The notes beneath the pieces are model-generated. The model saw nothing but the letters and a program-made list of their open reading frames with translations. It was not told the origin of the DNA and did not search any database. Both the position numbers and the translations under genes were made by a program. Shown piece by piece: positions 46,482 through 59,403 of a stretch of 64,000 nt of DNA. Origin of the DNA: Blastomyces gilchristii SLH14081 (lineage: Eukaryota > Ascomycota > Eurotiomycetes > Onygenales > Ajellomycetaceae); the NCBI RefSeq assembly GCF_000003855.2, contig NW_003101662.1, positions 13,136 through 77,135 of the forward strand, given 5' to 3'. How positions within the stretch are numbered: position 1 is the first letter of the stretch; every line of letters begins with the position of its first letter.

Positions 46482-46898
46482 CGAGCCAGAGGGTCTGAGC
46501 CCGCTGAGATAACCAATAACTTCAAAAGATATGCAAGTCACGTGGTATTCGGATTAAAGAAAACCCGTTCGCCGGCTCCCTGGCGCGATCCAACCGCCGC
46601 AGCCAAACCAAAGATCGCCGTGGGTTAAGAGGCTTCGTGTCAACAAATCGAACTTCAAGAACTGCGCTCTCCGCTCCCGAAGCGCCCTCTGCACCGTCAA
46701 ATGCCCAGTTTCATATGGCGTTCTCTGCCTCTATAGTCCTCCTAGAGAATCCTCAGACTCAAGAGCCTTCTTTACCTCGGTGGCCCTGTTGCCATCGCGC
46801 CATATACAATTTTTGATTAAAAGCTTACTGCCAATTCCCCCTGTATTCCCCGATCAAAACAATTAGCTCCGAAACCTTCGCTATCCCTCGCCGCCAAC
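46482..46898. promoter_or_regulatory. ERD2 upstream region
   Basis: 417 bp between the target duplication of copia-2 and the ERD2 start. CACGTG lies at 46,539-46,544. The copia insertion sits only 418 bp upstream of the start codon, yet the flank shows no RIP-type decay. Confidence 0.5.
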
Positions 46899-48015
46899 AT
46901 GAATATCTTCAGGTTGTTAGGTATGCGCCTACCATATGTCGCAAATGCTTTTTTATTAGAGCCCTTCGACCGAAATTGTGCACCACAATTGCTCTAGACG
47001 GATATTTAATCGCGTCCGAATGGCTGACCTTTGAATTTTTATACTCGCAGCGGATTTCTCCCATCTGATCTCCATATTGATTCTTTTGCAAAAAATGAAA
47101 TCATCCAGCGTACGCATACCTCTACCCCCGTGAGATTTACGGCAAATCCACGATATTGCTACCATTGCGGCGGCTGATTTGGGTTTAGAGCTGCTCTGGA
47201 ATATCGTTTAAATCTCAAGCATTATATCTTTTCGTCTATATTACGCGATACTTAGGTATGTCTGGTTTTAGATTGCTCAATAACAGAAGGGGTATCGTAT
47301 GGTTATTAACGTTGTTCCCATCAAACAGATCTTTTTTGGACCTTCACCGATTCCGCCTATAATACCGTTTTTAAACTCCTATTTATCTCTTCCTCAGCCT
47401 ATACGCTATATCTCATGGTCAACGACTACAAACCCACTCACGACCCAAACATTGATACGTTTAAAGTGCAATACTTGTTAGGCGCAAGCGTTGTGCTCGG
47501 TGTAATATTCCCGCCAAGATATGAATTTGCTGAGGTATGACAGTCACCAGATTTATACCGCTCCGTGTATGTCAACCTCCGTTACTAAGTATTTCACTCT
47601 GCTGTTTTAGATCCTCTGGGCATTCTCAATCTGGCTCGAATCCGTAGCAATTCTCCCACAACTCTTCATGCTACAACGCACCGGGGAGGCGGAAACGATC
47701 ACGACACATTACCTCTTCGCTTTGGGCATTTACCGGGCGCTATATATTCCCAACTGGATATATCGATATTTCTCGGACGGCTTCTTCGAACCCATTTCGG
47801 TGATTGCTGGTGTTATTCAGACTATTCTCTACTCGGACTTCTTCTGGATTTACTATACCAAGTTCGTTTTTCCTCCCTTCTGTTCCTTGCATATAACATT
47901 TTATCTTCGGATATAATTGTCTCCCGGGCGTATTTTTGAGCGAGTTGATTCTAACCGGTTTTTCTTATTTGTGTATAGGGTTCTAAAGGGCAAGAAGTTT
48001 ACGCTGCCAGTATAA
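46899..48015 (+). CDS. ERD2: ER lumen protein-retaining (KDEL/HDEL) receptor
   Basis: Six exons: 46899-46920, 47051-47109, 47189-47255, 47329-47534, 47611-47861, 47979-48015; 213 amino acids, within the normal 212-219 range. It begins M-N-I-F-R-L-L-A-D-F-S-H-L. Conserved blocks are [38 protein letters not shown] and the C-terminal K-V-L-K-G-K-K. Seven hydrophobic segments are expected. The receptor cycles between Golgi and ER and returns soluble ER residents carrying HDEL/KDEL tails by the COPI route. The internal lysine cluster near the end is the usual retrieval signal. Intron 5 begins GTTCGT. Confidence 0.97.
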
Positions 48016-49468
48016 AAAGTGAGTTCTTAAAGGACATGTAAAATGCACTTTGTAGTATCTGAGAATATTATTAACATTTTAAAGAAATAAGTAACAAGGT
48101 TTCACAAAAATAGGGGCACTGCCATTGTTAGGCGTGAGAGGGGAGATCTAAGCTCTACAAACTTGTATCATCAAAAACAGTTCATTGTTTTTCACTCTCT
48201 GTTCAGCTTTCTTTCTTTCTTTCTTTTCTTTTTCCCCATTTGTATCATCTGGGAAACTCATTTCTTTCTCCCCCATCTTTTTATATTACTTCTATATACT
48301 GTTCTTTGCTTCCTTACCTTTTTTCTCTTCTTGACGACTTCATTTGCATCCACCCTAGAAGGGTTGGACGGCAACCCCCATTTTGTTCTATATTTTTTAC
48401 TTTAATGACACTAATGATGGGTTTATCTGACGCCATTATATCGCATTAATATCGCGGTCTGGGTAATGACTAGGAAAAGAGAGCTATATGGGTTTAGGAG
48501 TTTTTTCCTTTTAGTTAACGGCTAAAATCCCAAGCAGCTGTTCCTACTATGCTCACGGCATAAATAATTCATCGCAGGAACAGACCTTTCTTTTGAACCA
48601 TTTCTTCAACAAAATAAGCACATCCGCCGGGCAATGCTGCAAAATTCTTTTATTTTATTCGTGATTGATATATACTATACCCGTGAATAGTCTGACTAAT
48701 CGTAGAAAGGGCTCCTTATACAACACAGGAGAGGAATGGAAAAAAGGGGGTGGCAAAATAAAAGCAGGACGCAAAGTTTTTTTAGCCACACGGAAAAACA
48801 CACAACAGACAAAAGAGTATATGAAATATATGAAATTAATAGGATCTATGAGACAAATCATTGGATTGGAGAAGAAAAGGAAATACAGTGAGTTATATAG
48901 CTTGAAAAAACACAACTCCTCTCAATTTAGTTAATTTTCTGAGCCTTTTCAAAGTTTGCAAATTCTCCTGCTGGCGACCCCTGTTACTTTTCTTTCCCAT
49001 AGCACCCATCCCATGTATTATATGAACTTTTCGTAATCGGACAACTTAGGAGAGAGAGAAAGAAGGCTTGAGTGATAGAAATATGAAAGTATTTTGTTTT
49101 TTCTCCCTCTTGTAGCGTAGCTTTTGTATATTTTTCCGCAAACAATAAAAATAAAATAAGATAAGAAAGTAAAAAAGAAATGATGAAAATATTATAGTTC
49201 CTACTCAAGGTCAAAGGAAAAGGGCCTGAACATTTAATGGAGGAAAAAAATGGAATAAACGAAATAAGCAAAGACAAAAAAGGAAAGTCAACTACCATAC
49301 CGAATACCCATATCATGCCAAAATGCCAAGTGACAATAATCCCATTATCGATACCAATTACCAAATGCTGAACTCGATAAAATAAACAAGCTGCTCTTAG
49401 TGATTATCTGTTAACGTACTCCTAGCCCACGTATATCGGGTAGCCGGCCCAACAAAGGTTGTGTCCCA
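48016..49468. other. Convergent intergenic region
   Basis: 1,453 bp between the 3' ends of ERD2 (plus) and the H2C2 gene (minus). A pyrimidine-rich stretch (48,200-48,350) and A-rich DNA (48,700-49,300) make long but compositionally biased open frames on both strands. None looks like a protein. Probably 3' untranslated sequence of both genes. Confidence 0.6.
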
Positions 49469-51108
49469 TCAATATTGTGACTCGGGAATCCCATGAGCTT
49501 CTTCATACGAAGTATGGTAATCCAGATGCGGCAAATGCATTCCTCCTCCCGCTATGCCTTCTGTGGTGCTCGAAATGGACCTGGGAAGCGTACCTAGCCC
49601 AGTCGGAGCTAGCGGGTTGACATGATGTTGGTACTGGCTGCTGTGATGCAGATGATGGTGACTACCATGGCCATTGTGGCTGTGACTATGACCGTGGCTA
49701 TTGCTATGGCCCCAGCCAGCGCCTTGGATGTGGTGGGAATACTCGCTCTGCATTCTTCCATTTGCAGCGCTGGAACGGCTGATTACAGAGTCGCGTCGTG
49801 AGCCTGGTGGGGAGAGAAGTTGAGGATTCGGTAAGGTTGTTAATTTTGGAGAGCCCCTGCGGGAGTTCGGAGGGGTTAAACGTGAGCCCCGGCGAACCTG
49901 GCAAGTTGGGCAGATTTTAACGAAACGGGAGATTAGTTCTTTGGGGACCCTGTTTGTATATATATGGTTAGATTTATCTTTTTCATTCTCCTTTCGCCCT
50001 GTTCCCTGTTTATCATTGCCATTATATATATGTCTTTTATCTCTTCCAGGTTGAGTGCGCTTCCCTCTTTCTGCTCTAATGCAGCAAACATACCAAGAAT
50101 ATATCCTCCGAACCTGAGCCGAGGTCTTGTCTCGACCTCCGTGTTGGCATTGTTGATGTGCTCTTGTCAAAATTTTGAACAATTTCTCCCGAATAGCAAC
50201 TGGTTTCCCCTCGTGGCAGATCAACCGTTTCGACTGAATAGGGCATTCATCTAATCAGTGGGAAAGCCTATCTATATATTTGGAGGATTCACTTTTAAGA
50301 AAGAAAGAAGGCCATACATCAGGTGTTCTCCCATCGTTCGGTTCAAGTTTGAACATCTTCTTGACCCAAAATCTAGAACGCACAGGTAAGTCAGCATATG
50401 CAAAGAATCGTAAAGGGTTTTGATAGGTCCACGCCGTGAAAAATAGCAAATGCCTGCGTCATCCTGCAAGAGAGAAGAGAGTGTGTCGTACCGAAATTGT
50501 GCCGACTCAACACCCGTATTTTTAGGGTCTATGAGCACCGTTCTGATGTTTCGCGCCCTTCTTGAGTGTATCAAGGCTTTATCTTGCTTTTTGACCGACA
50601 GGTCCTGGACGTAACTTAGAAGCAGGAAAGATATTCTGTCAGAAATAGAGTTTTTATCTGTAATAGGGAGGAGGTGAAATAATCACCTAGCCACAAGTTG
50701 GTCGAATTCTACAACATCTGGGAAGCCTTCCAAGGGTGGTAGCACTGGCTCAGATGCCATCGATTGCTCATTACATGACTCTTGCCTCTCAATCTCGACA
50801 TCCCGAAGCGGGTCTGGAAAGGCAAGGTACCTGTGGGGAGTAGGGTATCTTGGGTGGGCAAGATACTGAGGGGGGTAAGGGTAGCTGCTAGTCAGGGAAG
50901 AATGCTGTTGCGTTTGATGATACATTGAATGCGATGTAGCATAGTGGGGACTTAAATGGGAGCCTTCGGAAGAAACCGACGAGGTTTGGCTGTACGGAGA
51001 GAGAAGGTGAGTCGAGTATGAATGCAAGGACGGCTGCGAAATCCCATATTGGCTGCTCGGAGTGTAGGTGTAGTCCTGCTCTTCGCTAGGGGAATAAGTC
51101 TGGCTCAT
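49469..51108 (-). CDS. Protein with integrase-type H2C2 zinc domain
   Basis: Five exons on the minus strand: 50687-51108, 50492-50635, 50293-50372, 50094-50250, 49469-49949; 427 amino acids, frames closing exactly. Residues 1-115 are Ser/Tyr/Pro/Gln-rich, like an activation region. Residues 160-290 are compact; within them His247, His252, Cys281 and Cys284 lie in an H-G-G-R-D-K-T-S-A-Q-V-R-R-I-Y-S-W...C-P-T-C-Q context, the integrase zinc-binding (H2C2) pattern of Ty3/gypsy and retroviruses. There is no catalytic D-D-E core. The tail is Ser/Pro-rich with a His-rich run at about 345-385. Introns and lack of decay indicate a working host gene, probably a domesticated integrase piece acting as a regulator; function not known to me. 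Intron 3 would be only 42 nt, so that junction is the weakest. Confidence 0.75.
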
Positions 51109-53000
51109 CGTGAGATAGGTCGGTTGATTAGGCGGGCGATTGGTCGACAGCAGCAGGTTCCTCCTTCCTGTAAACGCACTATCATCAGGGGGATTCTAAA
51201 AACGCCCAGTCACAATAATGGAGCCGAAGCGGCGTCCCAAGAACCACCTTTCTATATGAGGAGCTCTAGTGGGGGACGGGGCGGGTGATTTGATAGAGAG
51301 GGGCAGGGCCACGAGAAAAGCCTGGCACTTTCTCTCAGGAGTAGGCCGAACCAGAACCTGTAAGATGCGGAGCACCAAAAACGAAAAGAGAAGAACGAGA
51401 GACTAACAGTAGAGGAATTTTGGATTGGGCTTTTCCCCGGTTCATAAAAGATTCGGGAATTCCTCAGCCCTGTCGAAGAAATATCGCAATCAATCGGCTG
51501 GGATAGAATTTTCCTGGAAGATAGCAGAGGAGGGGGGTGCGACGTTTGTTCGACTTCAGCACATATGGATAATATCAAGAAGGAATAAACAGAGGATCGT
51601 TTCGCTTCTTATATAAACCGAAGGCACAGCGATGGAATGTTCTCTGTAGAGACGGGCAGGGAGTTGATTTAATAGTAATTGAGAGCTCTCGCGGCTGAAC
51701 TGAGTCCGATGGTGCCTCAGGGGTACAGCCAGCAAGGAGGACAGAACGAGGGGGTATTTATTTAGAGACAGCAAATGAACCTATGGGATACATACATCCA
51801 GAGCTCGAGGACATGGAGGATAGTACTGGGAAGAGAAGACGAAACAAAAGGGGAAAGGAATGGGGCAATAATGGCGGACCAATGCCGGCGATGTACCACG
51901 AGCTGATTTGCACGATAGGAGCACAAGCGGATATCCAGCGAGGGGCATCTAATTATTGGTAGACAGATGTGCAGTACATACGTACTTGGATAGAAGTGGT
52001 GGGATGGTTGAACCTCCGTCAAGTGTCTGCCGCCGAATGAAGCATTTGTCTGGTCGCAATCGGCACCTTCCGAGCCGGATATCTATATATATAGAGCGTA
52101 ATATAAATATTTTCTGTTGCCTTTTTTTATTTTTATTTATTTTTGAAAGTGGAAAAGAAGACCAGACCCAACTAACTGGCTGTTTCCACGCGGTTGGGAG
52201 GGATAAAGGGCTCGCTGTGTGCTCACAGTGAGTCCCAAAGCAGGGCGGTTTCGTCGTCTTTGGTTCCCTTGTTTCTGCAAGTCATACCTCCGACGACGAA
52301 GCCCGCAGGGCAGGGATGCCGCGGCGGGCTGAGGTGGACTCGCAGAAGAATTATAAGTGTAAATATATCATAGGCCATGGCAATCACTGCTCGTTATAGC
52401 GTATGGCCGGGCTTGCGGGAGACAGCCACGTTGAGACCTGCTCACCCAGGATGTTTCCGGAGCCTGGCTGGCAGTGAGTGTAAGCGGTATAACTTAACTA
52501 ATACCTGACTTGAACTTGACTGTGACGGACCCAATCGAGGACAGCAGAAGTTGGCGCTGTCAGTTGTCACCAAAAGTGTCTCATATAGTGTGCTCGGAGT
52601 GTCTAGCGTGAGGGTGCGAGATGACAATCACCGTTAGCGGCCAGACTCGATCTCTGAAACCTACACCAGGAACGCCTTGGTTGGCCGCTGTGACGGGGTG
52701 GATAAGGAGCCTGTTGGCGCTGGCTGTACCCCGTACACACGATCTACGTGGAGGGGAGTCGGCGAGGGTAAAGTAAAAAATAAATATAAATATATAAAAA
52801 AATGATGCTGCCATAGAGCCAGTCATTCGTCTCTGACCACATACACAGTTGCCAATTACAACCTCACAATGCGCCTTTCCGTTCCATGAGAGCTGCACAA
52901 TGACCTACAAGCAAAAAACCTTGTGTAATCTTCTTGTCTGTTTTCATGGGCCCCTCGAGAACAACAACAGCACTTCCTTATCCAGTATGATCCTTTTTGC
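51109..53000. promoter_or_regulatory. Upstream region of the H2C2 gene, proximal part
   Basis: Normal base composition, no RIP signs, no convincing coding sequence on either strand. It is likely 5' untranslated and promoter sequence of the minus-strand gene, possibly with an untranslated exon. Short frames here (for example 51,252-51,578) show no conserved features. Confidence 0.5.
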
Positions 53001-53129
53001 AGTCGATATACGGAGTAGTTAAGCTAACTCCCAGAGGCGACTACACGTATATAATAATAATAACAACAGAAGCAGGAGCAGCCGCAGCAGAAGCCTCTAA
53101 CTACCTAGTGTAATGTCTGTATACATACG

Positions 53130-53165
53130 CACACACACACACACACACACACTCTCTCTCTCTCT
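53130..53165. repeat. (CA)n(CT)n microsatellite
   Basis: An alternating CA run followed directly by a CT run, about 36 bp. It produces artificial Val/Cys and Arg/Glu runs in minus-strand frames. Confidence 0.95.
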
Positions 53166-53231
53166 GCTTGCTGACCAACAACTCCGATCCAGCATTCCGC
53201 GTGCAGACTTCAAGTGCCTTTGTGGACACGC

Positions 53232-53254
53232 ATAAATAAATAAATAAATAAAAA
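53232..53254. repeat. (AAAT)n microsatellite
   Basis: Five tandem AAAT units at about 53,232-53,254. Confidence 0.9.
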
Positions 53255-53945
53255 TTGCTGTGAGTGCGGGAACCCGCATCTGAACCAAGCTCTGCTCCCT
53301 CTCTCTGCTCTGACCGGTTGAAGCTGCTGATGCGTCCCCGTAGGCACCTCTGGACTTCTGCCGCCCCCTCGACGGATTGGCGGGGGGGGAAAGCAGCCAA
53401 TAAAGCGTCGTATGGCGCGCATCTGCTGGCCGTTCTGTCTGTCCCCTCCAGCAAATCCCACTGATCAATCCGTGCGTCCTTGCCTCGATCTGGTGCCGGG
53501 AGATGGGGGCCATGGAATGTCTATCCGCCTTATTTCTATGGCTCAATATATGCCTAGACTTTAGACCATTATAACCTGGTCGTGCCGAAACGATTGAAAG
53601 GTGAGAAATAGGTAGGAGTAAAAATAAGATATTACCATGTTAGCCGCATGATCACCGAGATATTGGGGCGTGGAATGGTGGCTCTGGTTTCTTGCTTGCT
53701 CTTGGTTGGGATAGGGTGAATGAGAACCCTTTTCAAAAATATACCCAAGATTGGCTTACTACCGACCTGTACTTTACATCCTGACGGAATTACGAAATGT
53801 GGGATCCTTAGGGAAAGGAGGATATGCGGGATGTGTTGGGTGAACAGCGGTGTACAATACAGCTTGGAGAATATGATAGTTATTTATGTTTGTCGACATC
53901 AAGCTGCATAGAGTTACGGAGCAAGCCATTTAACTTGAAAAAGGA

Positions 53946-53970
53946 GAAAAAAAAAAAAAGAAAAAAAAAA
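53946..53970. repeat. A-rich homopolymer tract
   Basis: Twenty-four A residues broken by a single G (53,946-53,970). There is no adjacent element homology or target duplication that would mark it as a retroposon tail. Confidence 0.9.
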
Positions 53971-54009
53971 GGAACATCCAGCATTTGCATCGTTAACTAG
54001 CCTCTGCTC

Positions 54010-54046
54010 TAACTAGTAAACTAGTAAACTAGTAGTTAGTTAAACT
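54010..54046. repeat. ACTAGTA short tandem repeat
   Basis: AACTAGTA-type units repeated about four times (three exact ACTAGTA steps, then a TTAGTTAA variant). It is partly palindromic. Confidence 0.8.
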
Positions 54047-54537
54047 GGGGACGCTGAGGATTTCTTTTTTATGGCGCTCGAGATACAGAAGAGGATTTAA
54101 GCGCGGCTCTGGCTCTCAATAACGACCGAACTGTTTTTTGCAATAATATTAAAAAATAAATACTAAATAAATAAAAATTCATAAGCTGCTCATATGCAAC
54201 TGCATTGAAATATTTCCGATGGCTCTTCTCACTACCAAAATACCCAAAGAGCGCTGTCCAAGTATTTCTTTTCCGTTTGCTTCACTGATTAGACTGAAAT
54301 TCGCATCAGCCTGTGGAGGCTTGTTGGGCACGAAAAGTGACTTGCATTTTGCCAGCATTTGCTCCAGCTGGCCAAGTACCTCGTTTATCATCATCCCCCC
54401 CCACTCGCCCGGAGTGCTTGCTTTTTTGTTTTTTGTTTTTTTTCTCTTGATTTTGATTTTTCTTTCTCCCGTCCGCCTTTCTGAGTCAGCAAAACCATTC
54501 CCTGTACATTTGTACTGTACATACATCGCATCTGCTG

Positions 54538-54562
54538 GTGTTGTTGTTGTTGTTGTTGTTGT
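54538..54562. repeat. (TTG)n microsatellite
   Basis: Eight TTG units. It creates a glutamine/threonine run in minus-strand frames that mimics a poly-Q protein. Confidence 0.95.
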
Positions 54563-57500
54563 TTGTTGTCGTCGCAAGGTGTTGTTTGTTCGACTAAACA
54601 GTTGAGTGAGCTGTTGTGTTGTTGGTGTTGTCCTTTTTCCTTTTCCTTCCACCCTCCCCACATCAACCCTGGGCCATTCTTCTCGACCTAGCAAACACAA
54701 GAACACAATTGTTTGGGCTTCTTTGCCTGGGTCCAGGAGCGAGACAGAGAGCGCAGATAGATAGAGTCCAACTACTGTGACTGTGTTTCCTTGAAAGGGA
54801 ACTACAGCGTAATAACTGGTGGCTTGTTCTGGACGGGGGGCGAGTCCGCGCGAATCAACATATTTAGGCCTGAAATGCCATCTCCAGCTCCCTCCCCTTC
54901 CTCCCAGGAGCTATGTATGTACTATACATAACTCCCACCATCCATCCACGATTCCAACAGCACGCACAGTCCTTGAAACTGAGGTTGTGCGTTGATGTTG
55001 TCGTTCAGGCCAGGCCGTAGGACCTGCATCCCCCCAATATCGGGACCTCATGCATGGGCGGCATCCGCTGAAGACCCAGAATAGAACCACTTGAAACTGG
55101 CCTCGATATAGCGGAGTCACAGAACAATAGAACCAATTGCAGCCAGCGTGGCTTTTCCTGACGATTTCCTTCTTTGGTGCCTGGCGTTGCAGGCATCTGG
55201 CGCCTTGGTCATTGTGCGCCTCAATAATACGTTTGTTCTGACGCAACCAGAAGTACCGGGGAGTACTTGTGTGTGCTGTCCTGTTGAATCGTCTGCTCAA
55301 GGTTCCCACGTCTGTTAATAAAAGATGTATCTATTTCATCTAATTTCTATATCTATCATCTATTTGACTCGCGCTGCAACGGATGGCGTTAGACAAGTAT
55401 TCATTTTCATCCACCGATTGATGATCAATCTCTGCTATGTCTTGTTCATTATTCCCAAGAAAAAGCCAACAAAACAAATTTCAGGCGCCCTGCAGCTGGG
55501 GGAAATCTTATACATAACTTCTATCAGCAAATCGTCCGGGCGACGATGGTTCAGACCATCATCATCTGCAACAGTTATATTTTTGCTCCTCCTCACCTAT
55601 ATTTTCCAATTCGTTCATTGGCTCCTGTTATCTCCGCATCATTTGCTAACTACTTATACAAACGGCCAGAAAATATATTCTATTCTGGGAATTCTGACAT
55701 TTATGTGGAACCGTGGCGGGCTTGTGTTTCGTCGGTATGCCAAGTGTATTTAATATATAATTTAAATATATGAGGCATAGTTACATATAACGCTCGCTCG
55801 GCCTTTTATTAAGAAGCAAGAGGGGAACTCTGCAGCTTCTGTTCCAAGATTCCAGGCAACGGAGGCTCGGGTTCTTCTACCCTTCACGGGACAATTTTTT
55901 TTCTTTTTTCTTTTTTCTTTTTCTTCAGTGTAACTACCGCAATGCACCATGCAAATCTCACCCTAACCAAGAAATTGAAAAACCTTCGCGGCCTTTGGAA
56001 GACGCATCAACATCGGCCCATCTCGACTACCTGAGCCCCATTCTCGAGATAATTCCCGATAATCCGTATTGCCTTGAGCAGTTCTTTCTTACCGTTTCTT
56101 CAGGTAATTGGCTACCACAGAGGGTTTCAAAAGCTTACAATTTTCCATACTCTCTGAAGGCTTCTCAGAGAATTTAGACGACACATTTGAATCTCTACAG
56201 TGGAGTCTGTCCATCGCATCTACGACGCCATTCCGTATTTAGCGCAATATACCAAGTGCCAGTGATCTATCTGCATATCCCTTGAGAAATCCCGCTACGC
56301 TGCTCACGCGCTGCTAACAGGGAATCTCTCAACAGTCCTTTTGACATCTGTTGTTATCTTCTCCCCTTCGCCTTCTCTATAAAAACAAATTTTTAACGAC
56401 ACTTTTTGCCGATGATCTCATTGGCTTTTTATGCCAGGCACACCTATTTGTGTAATGGGAGGCTCGGTTGCCTTCAGTTGCATCTTGTACTAGACAAACT
56501 TCTGCAATGTTTTACCAGGGCTAGATTGGCCGCTCTGACTTCTCGGACCTAACGTTCTTTGAGGTCTGACAAAATATACTAACAGGGCATCTTTGCAAAG
56601 ATATCCTCTGGGGGATGGATATTCAGTGGGTATCCTTGTTTATTGATACATTTCTCAAGCTATTTCGAGCTTTCATCAGGCCCTTTATTTGTGTCCGCCT
56701 CTGGTGGCAAGTTTAAATCTATCAACACTGCCGGATGAGATCCTCTAATCAGTTTCACAAGAAGGCGGGTAGATTTATATGTGGTCTTATGTCACACGTC
56801 TTGATTGACATGACGCAACAAGGTGTTTTGATTAAGAAGCTATTATGAGGCTCTCTAACAGCATTCGGATGCTCGGGACAAAGAAAGAGCAAGACAATAA
56901 ATGGGCCAGAAGACGAAATGGGACTGGCTATAATGCATGTCATCGTCCTCATCTAAATAGCCACTCCCTTCAAGGATTCTTCATCCAGAGACTCAAAATT
57001 CGGCATTGGACGGTTTTTCGATACAGTTGGTGTTGTGAAACCCAATCAGCAGGCGCCATTCTATGTTTTTTTTTCGCCATCGACCTACCTTGCCAAGCGG
57101 GGAATCATTCTCGAAAATCCGATCTGCTGCTATCCTAGATCTGGAGATTGGAGATCCTTGAAAACTGGGGCCTGCCTGCGAATTACGAGACCTCATATAC
57201 TACAGGGTTTCTCAAGCTACAATCACTGCCCTTTCACCCAGGCTACCCTCCAGGTTGGGTGAAAACAGAATACAAGAAAATACAAAACAATCCCCCTATC
57301 AATCAAGCTGTAGGTAGGTATCCTTGCTCTCTCTCCCGGACCGTCTCTTTTTATCTTTCTCTACCAGCATGGAAGCCTCTAGTTGTGTTCTTGTGTTGCA
57401 AAGGGGGCGCTGCTCAAATTTCAATTCAAGCTCAGCGTCATTGTCCAATGGCTTAAGGGAAAGCACCTATCCATCTCCAAGAATGCCATTCATCTCCCCA

Positions 57501-57578
57501 GCCACTGTCAAGACTGAAAGTGGATCTTCCCATCTTTACCAGGGGCACCCCTGTCCCTGGTCACTCAGTCCCTCTATC

Positions 57579-57604
57579 CACACACACACACACACAGACA
57601 CACA
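57579..57604. repeat. (CA)n microsatellite
   Basis: About 26 bp of CA units with one GA interruption. Confidence 0.95.
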
Positions 57605-58639
57605 TATATTCAATCTCAACGGATTAGTTAGCGATATCGAGGTGACGAATTTCAATAACCCCCCTCGTATGGGAATTTGCTGCCTCGAAACCAATAAATG
57701 CTCAGCAAGCGGCTTTACAGTGTTGGTTACGATCTGCCAACGTCTACAAATGGATCGAATCGATCAAAAGTGGATGGGAAGGGGGGGGTCGTTTCCATGG
57801 GACTACGCAAGTCCAAATCGAAAGGCCTAGTCCAACCTTGCCCATGCCCAGTGCTTCGGGGAGCATCAGACTTCTTACAGAATGGACCACTCACTAGCTA
57901 GCCAAGCAGCCAGGAATCCAATGGCATCGTTTTCAGATCAGTTGTCTTTTTCCCCTTTTGCCCCCCGCAAGGATGGGGCGCAAGTGGATACAGCTGACAG
58001 TTTACCCCTTCCATTTTCTGTCGTTCCTTTTCTTTCTCGCTCTGTTTTGCTCTTGCTGGAAAGGAGATGCTTTTTATGGTATTGTTTTTTGACGGCTATG
58101 TAATGGTGTGCGCAATTTTACACGTCGAACCAGCATCTAACATATTTCCAATGGACGATACGCTTTATGCAAATAAGTCCAAACTAACCCGCGCGGAATC
58201 AAGTGCTGGCCGTCAAATGGGCCTTCAAACGATAGGAAAGCAGACTGAGAAAGAAGTTGATTGTCCGCAGTGGGAATTCTTCTATTGCTTCTCTCGGCTT
58301 CCCGCTGGTAGGACCCTTCCATTAGCTTCGATATAGCTATTATATTATATTTCTCATGGAGATATATGTATGTAGGAACCCTTGCATGGAAAAAACGTGC
58401 GTGGACGTACTTTTGAGTTACTCAGTGTCATTCTGCATAGTCTGTGTATAGTAGCGGGTACTTTAGCATGAAAGGTATGATGAGCGCATCCTGCTTTTGT
58501 GTCGTGTGGGAGGTTGTACCAGGTACTTTTTCTTTTACACAGATATCATCCAATGTGCAACATTGCACAAAAACTTTATCTACCTCATATGACACCAAGG
58601 GAGGTTGGATCTATCGAAAGAGGAGGCAATATTAGAATA

Positions 58640-58662
58640 TAGATCTATCTATCTATCTATCT
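58640..58662. repeat. (ATCT)n microsatellite
   Basis: Five ATCT units, about 23 bp. Confidence 0.9.
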
Positions 58663-59403
58663 GTATATATCTGAAAGGAAAAAAGTGCGTGTACATCAAA
58701 TAGATACGGAAGTAAAAATTACAAACACGCATAAAAAGGGGAGGGGAGCTCACCGTCCTAACTAACTGGAATGAGAAAAGAAAGAAGCAAACACACTTCC
58801 CGCCACAGCGCCCGAGAGATGTGTGCATTACACCTAGCATGCCGTAGCTCGCAGTAACCGGTCCAAGACCGAATGCAGCTTTTCTTTTTTGAGTTGGCTC
58901 TACGTGTGCCTGAGGTACCTAATTTATTTCGATTGAGCCTGGCTCTCACGCGCTCACTGTCACGCTGCAAACTCGAATCCCCCATTTTCCCCCTTCCCTT
59001 CCCTGGTGTGCTTTGCTTTTGGAAGCCTGGCCCAGTCGGGAGTATACTGTTATCCATGGATGCAATGCTGCTGAAAAATGCCCGTATATAGCGTTATGCG
59101 GGGGTGCCCGCGATAGATTCAACGATCGCTTTTCTGTCATTTGATCCTTTCATGTGGACTTGTTGGAAGCGAGAGGATGCGGTTGGAAGGGAGTGGCGGG
59201 AAGAAAGAGGGTCTGAGGGGGAAGTCGGGGCCTAATGGGCATAGGTTTCATAGAACTTGATTAACATCCAGATCTTGGGGCGTTCTTCTTGCTTGTGGCC
59301 TAGTCTGTAGAGGAAAATACGCAGCATTTCGTCTGAGTGAGGTATTAACTCCAGAAGGTGCTCAAGACAAGGTAAAAAAAGATATCACATCCATTACCTG
59401 CAA

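Noticed and set aside
48655..49364. Hydrophobic Phe/Ile-rich frames downstream of ERD2
   Set aside because: AT-rich 3' untranslated DNA gives such frames on both strands; no membrane-protein family pattern is seen.
53097..53546. Overlapping 149- and 117-codon minus-strand frames
   Set aside because: Their C-termini are translated CA/CT and AAAT microsatellites, and several frames are open at once, indicating composition rather than coding.
54179..54706. 175-codon minus-strand frame with a glutamine/threonine run
   Set aside because: The run comes from a TTG microsatellite. The rest is low-complexity Lys/Arg with no conserved motif and no splice-supported extension.
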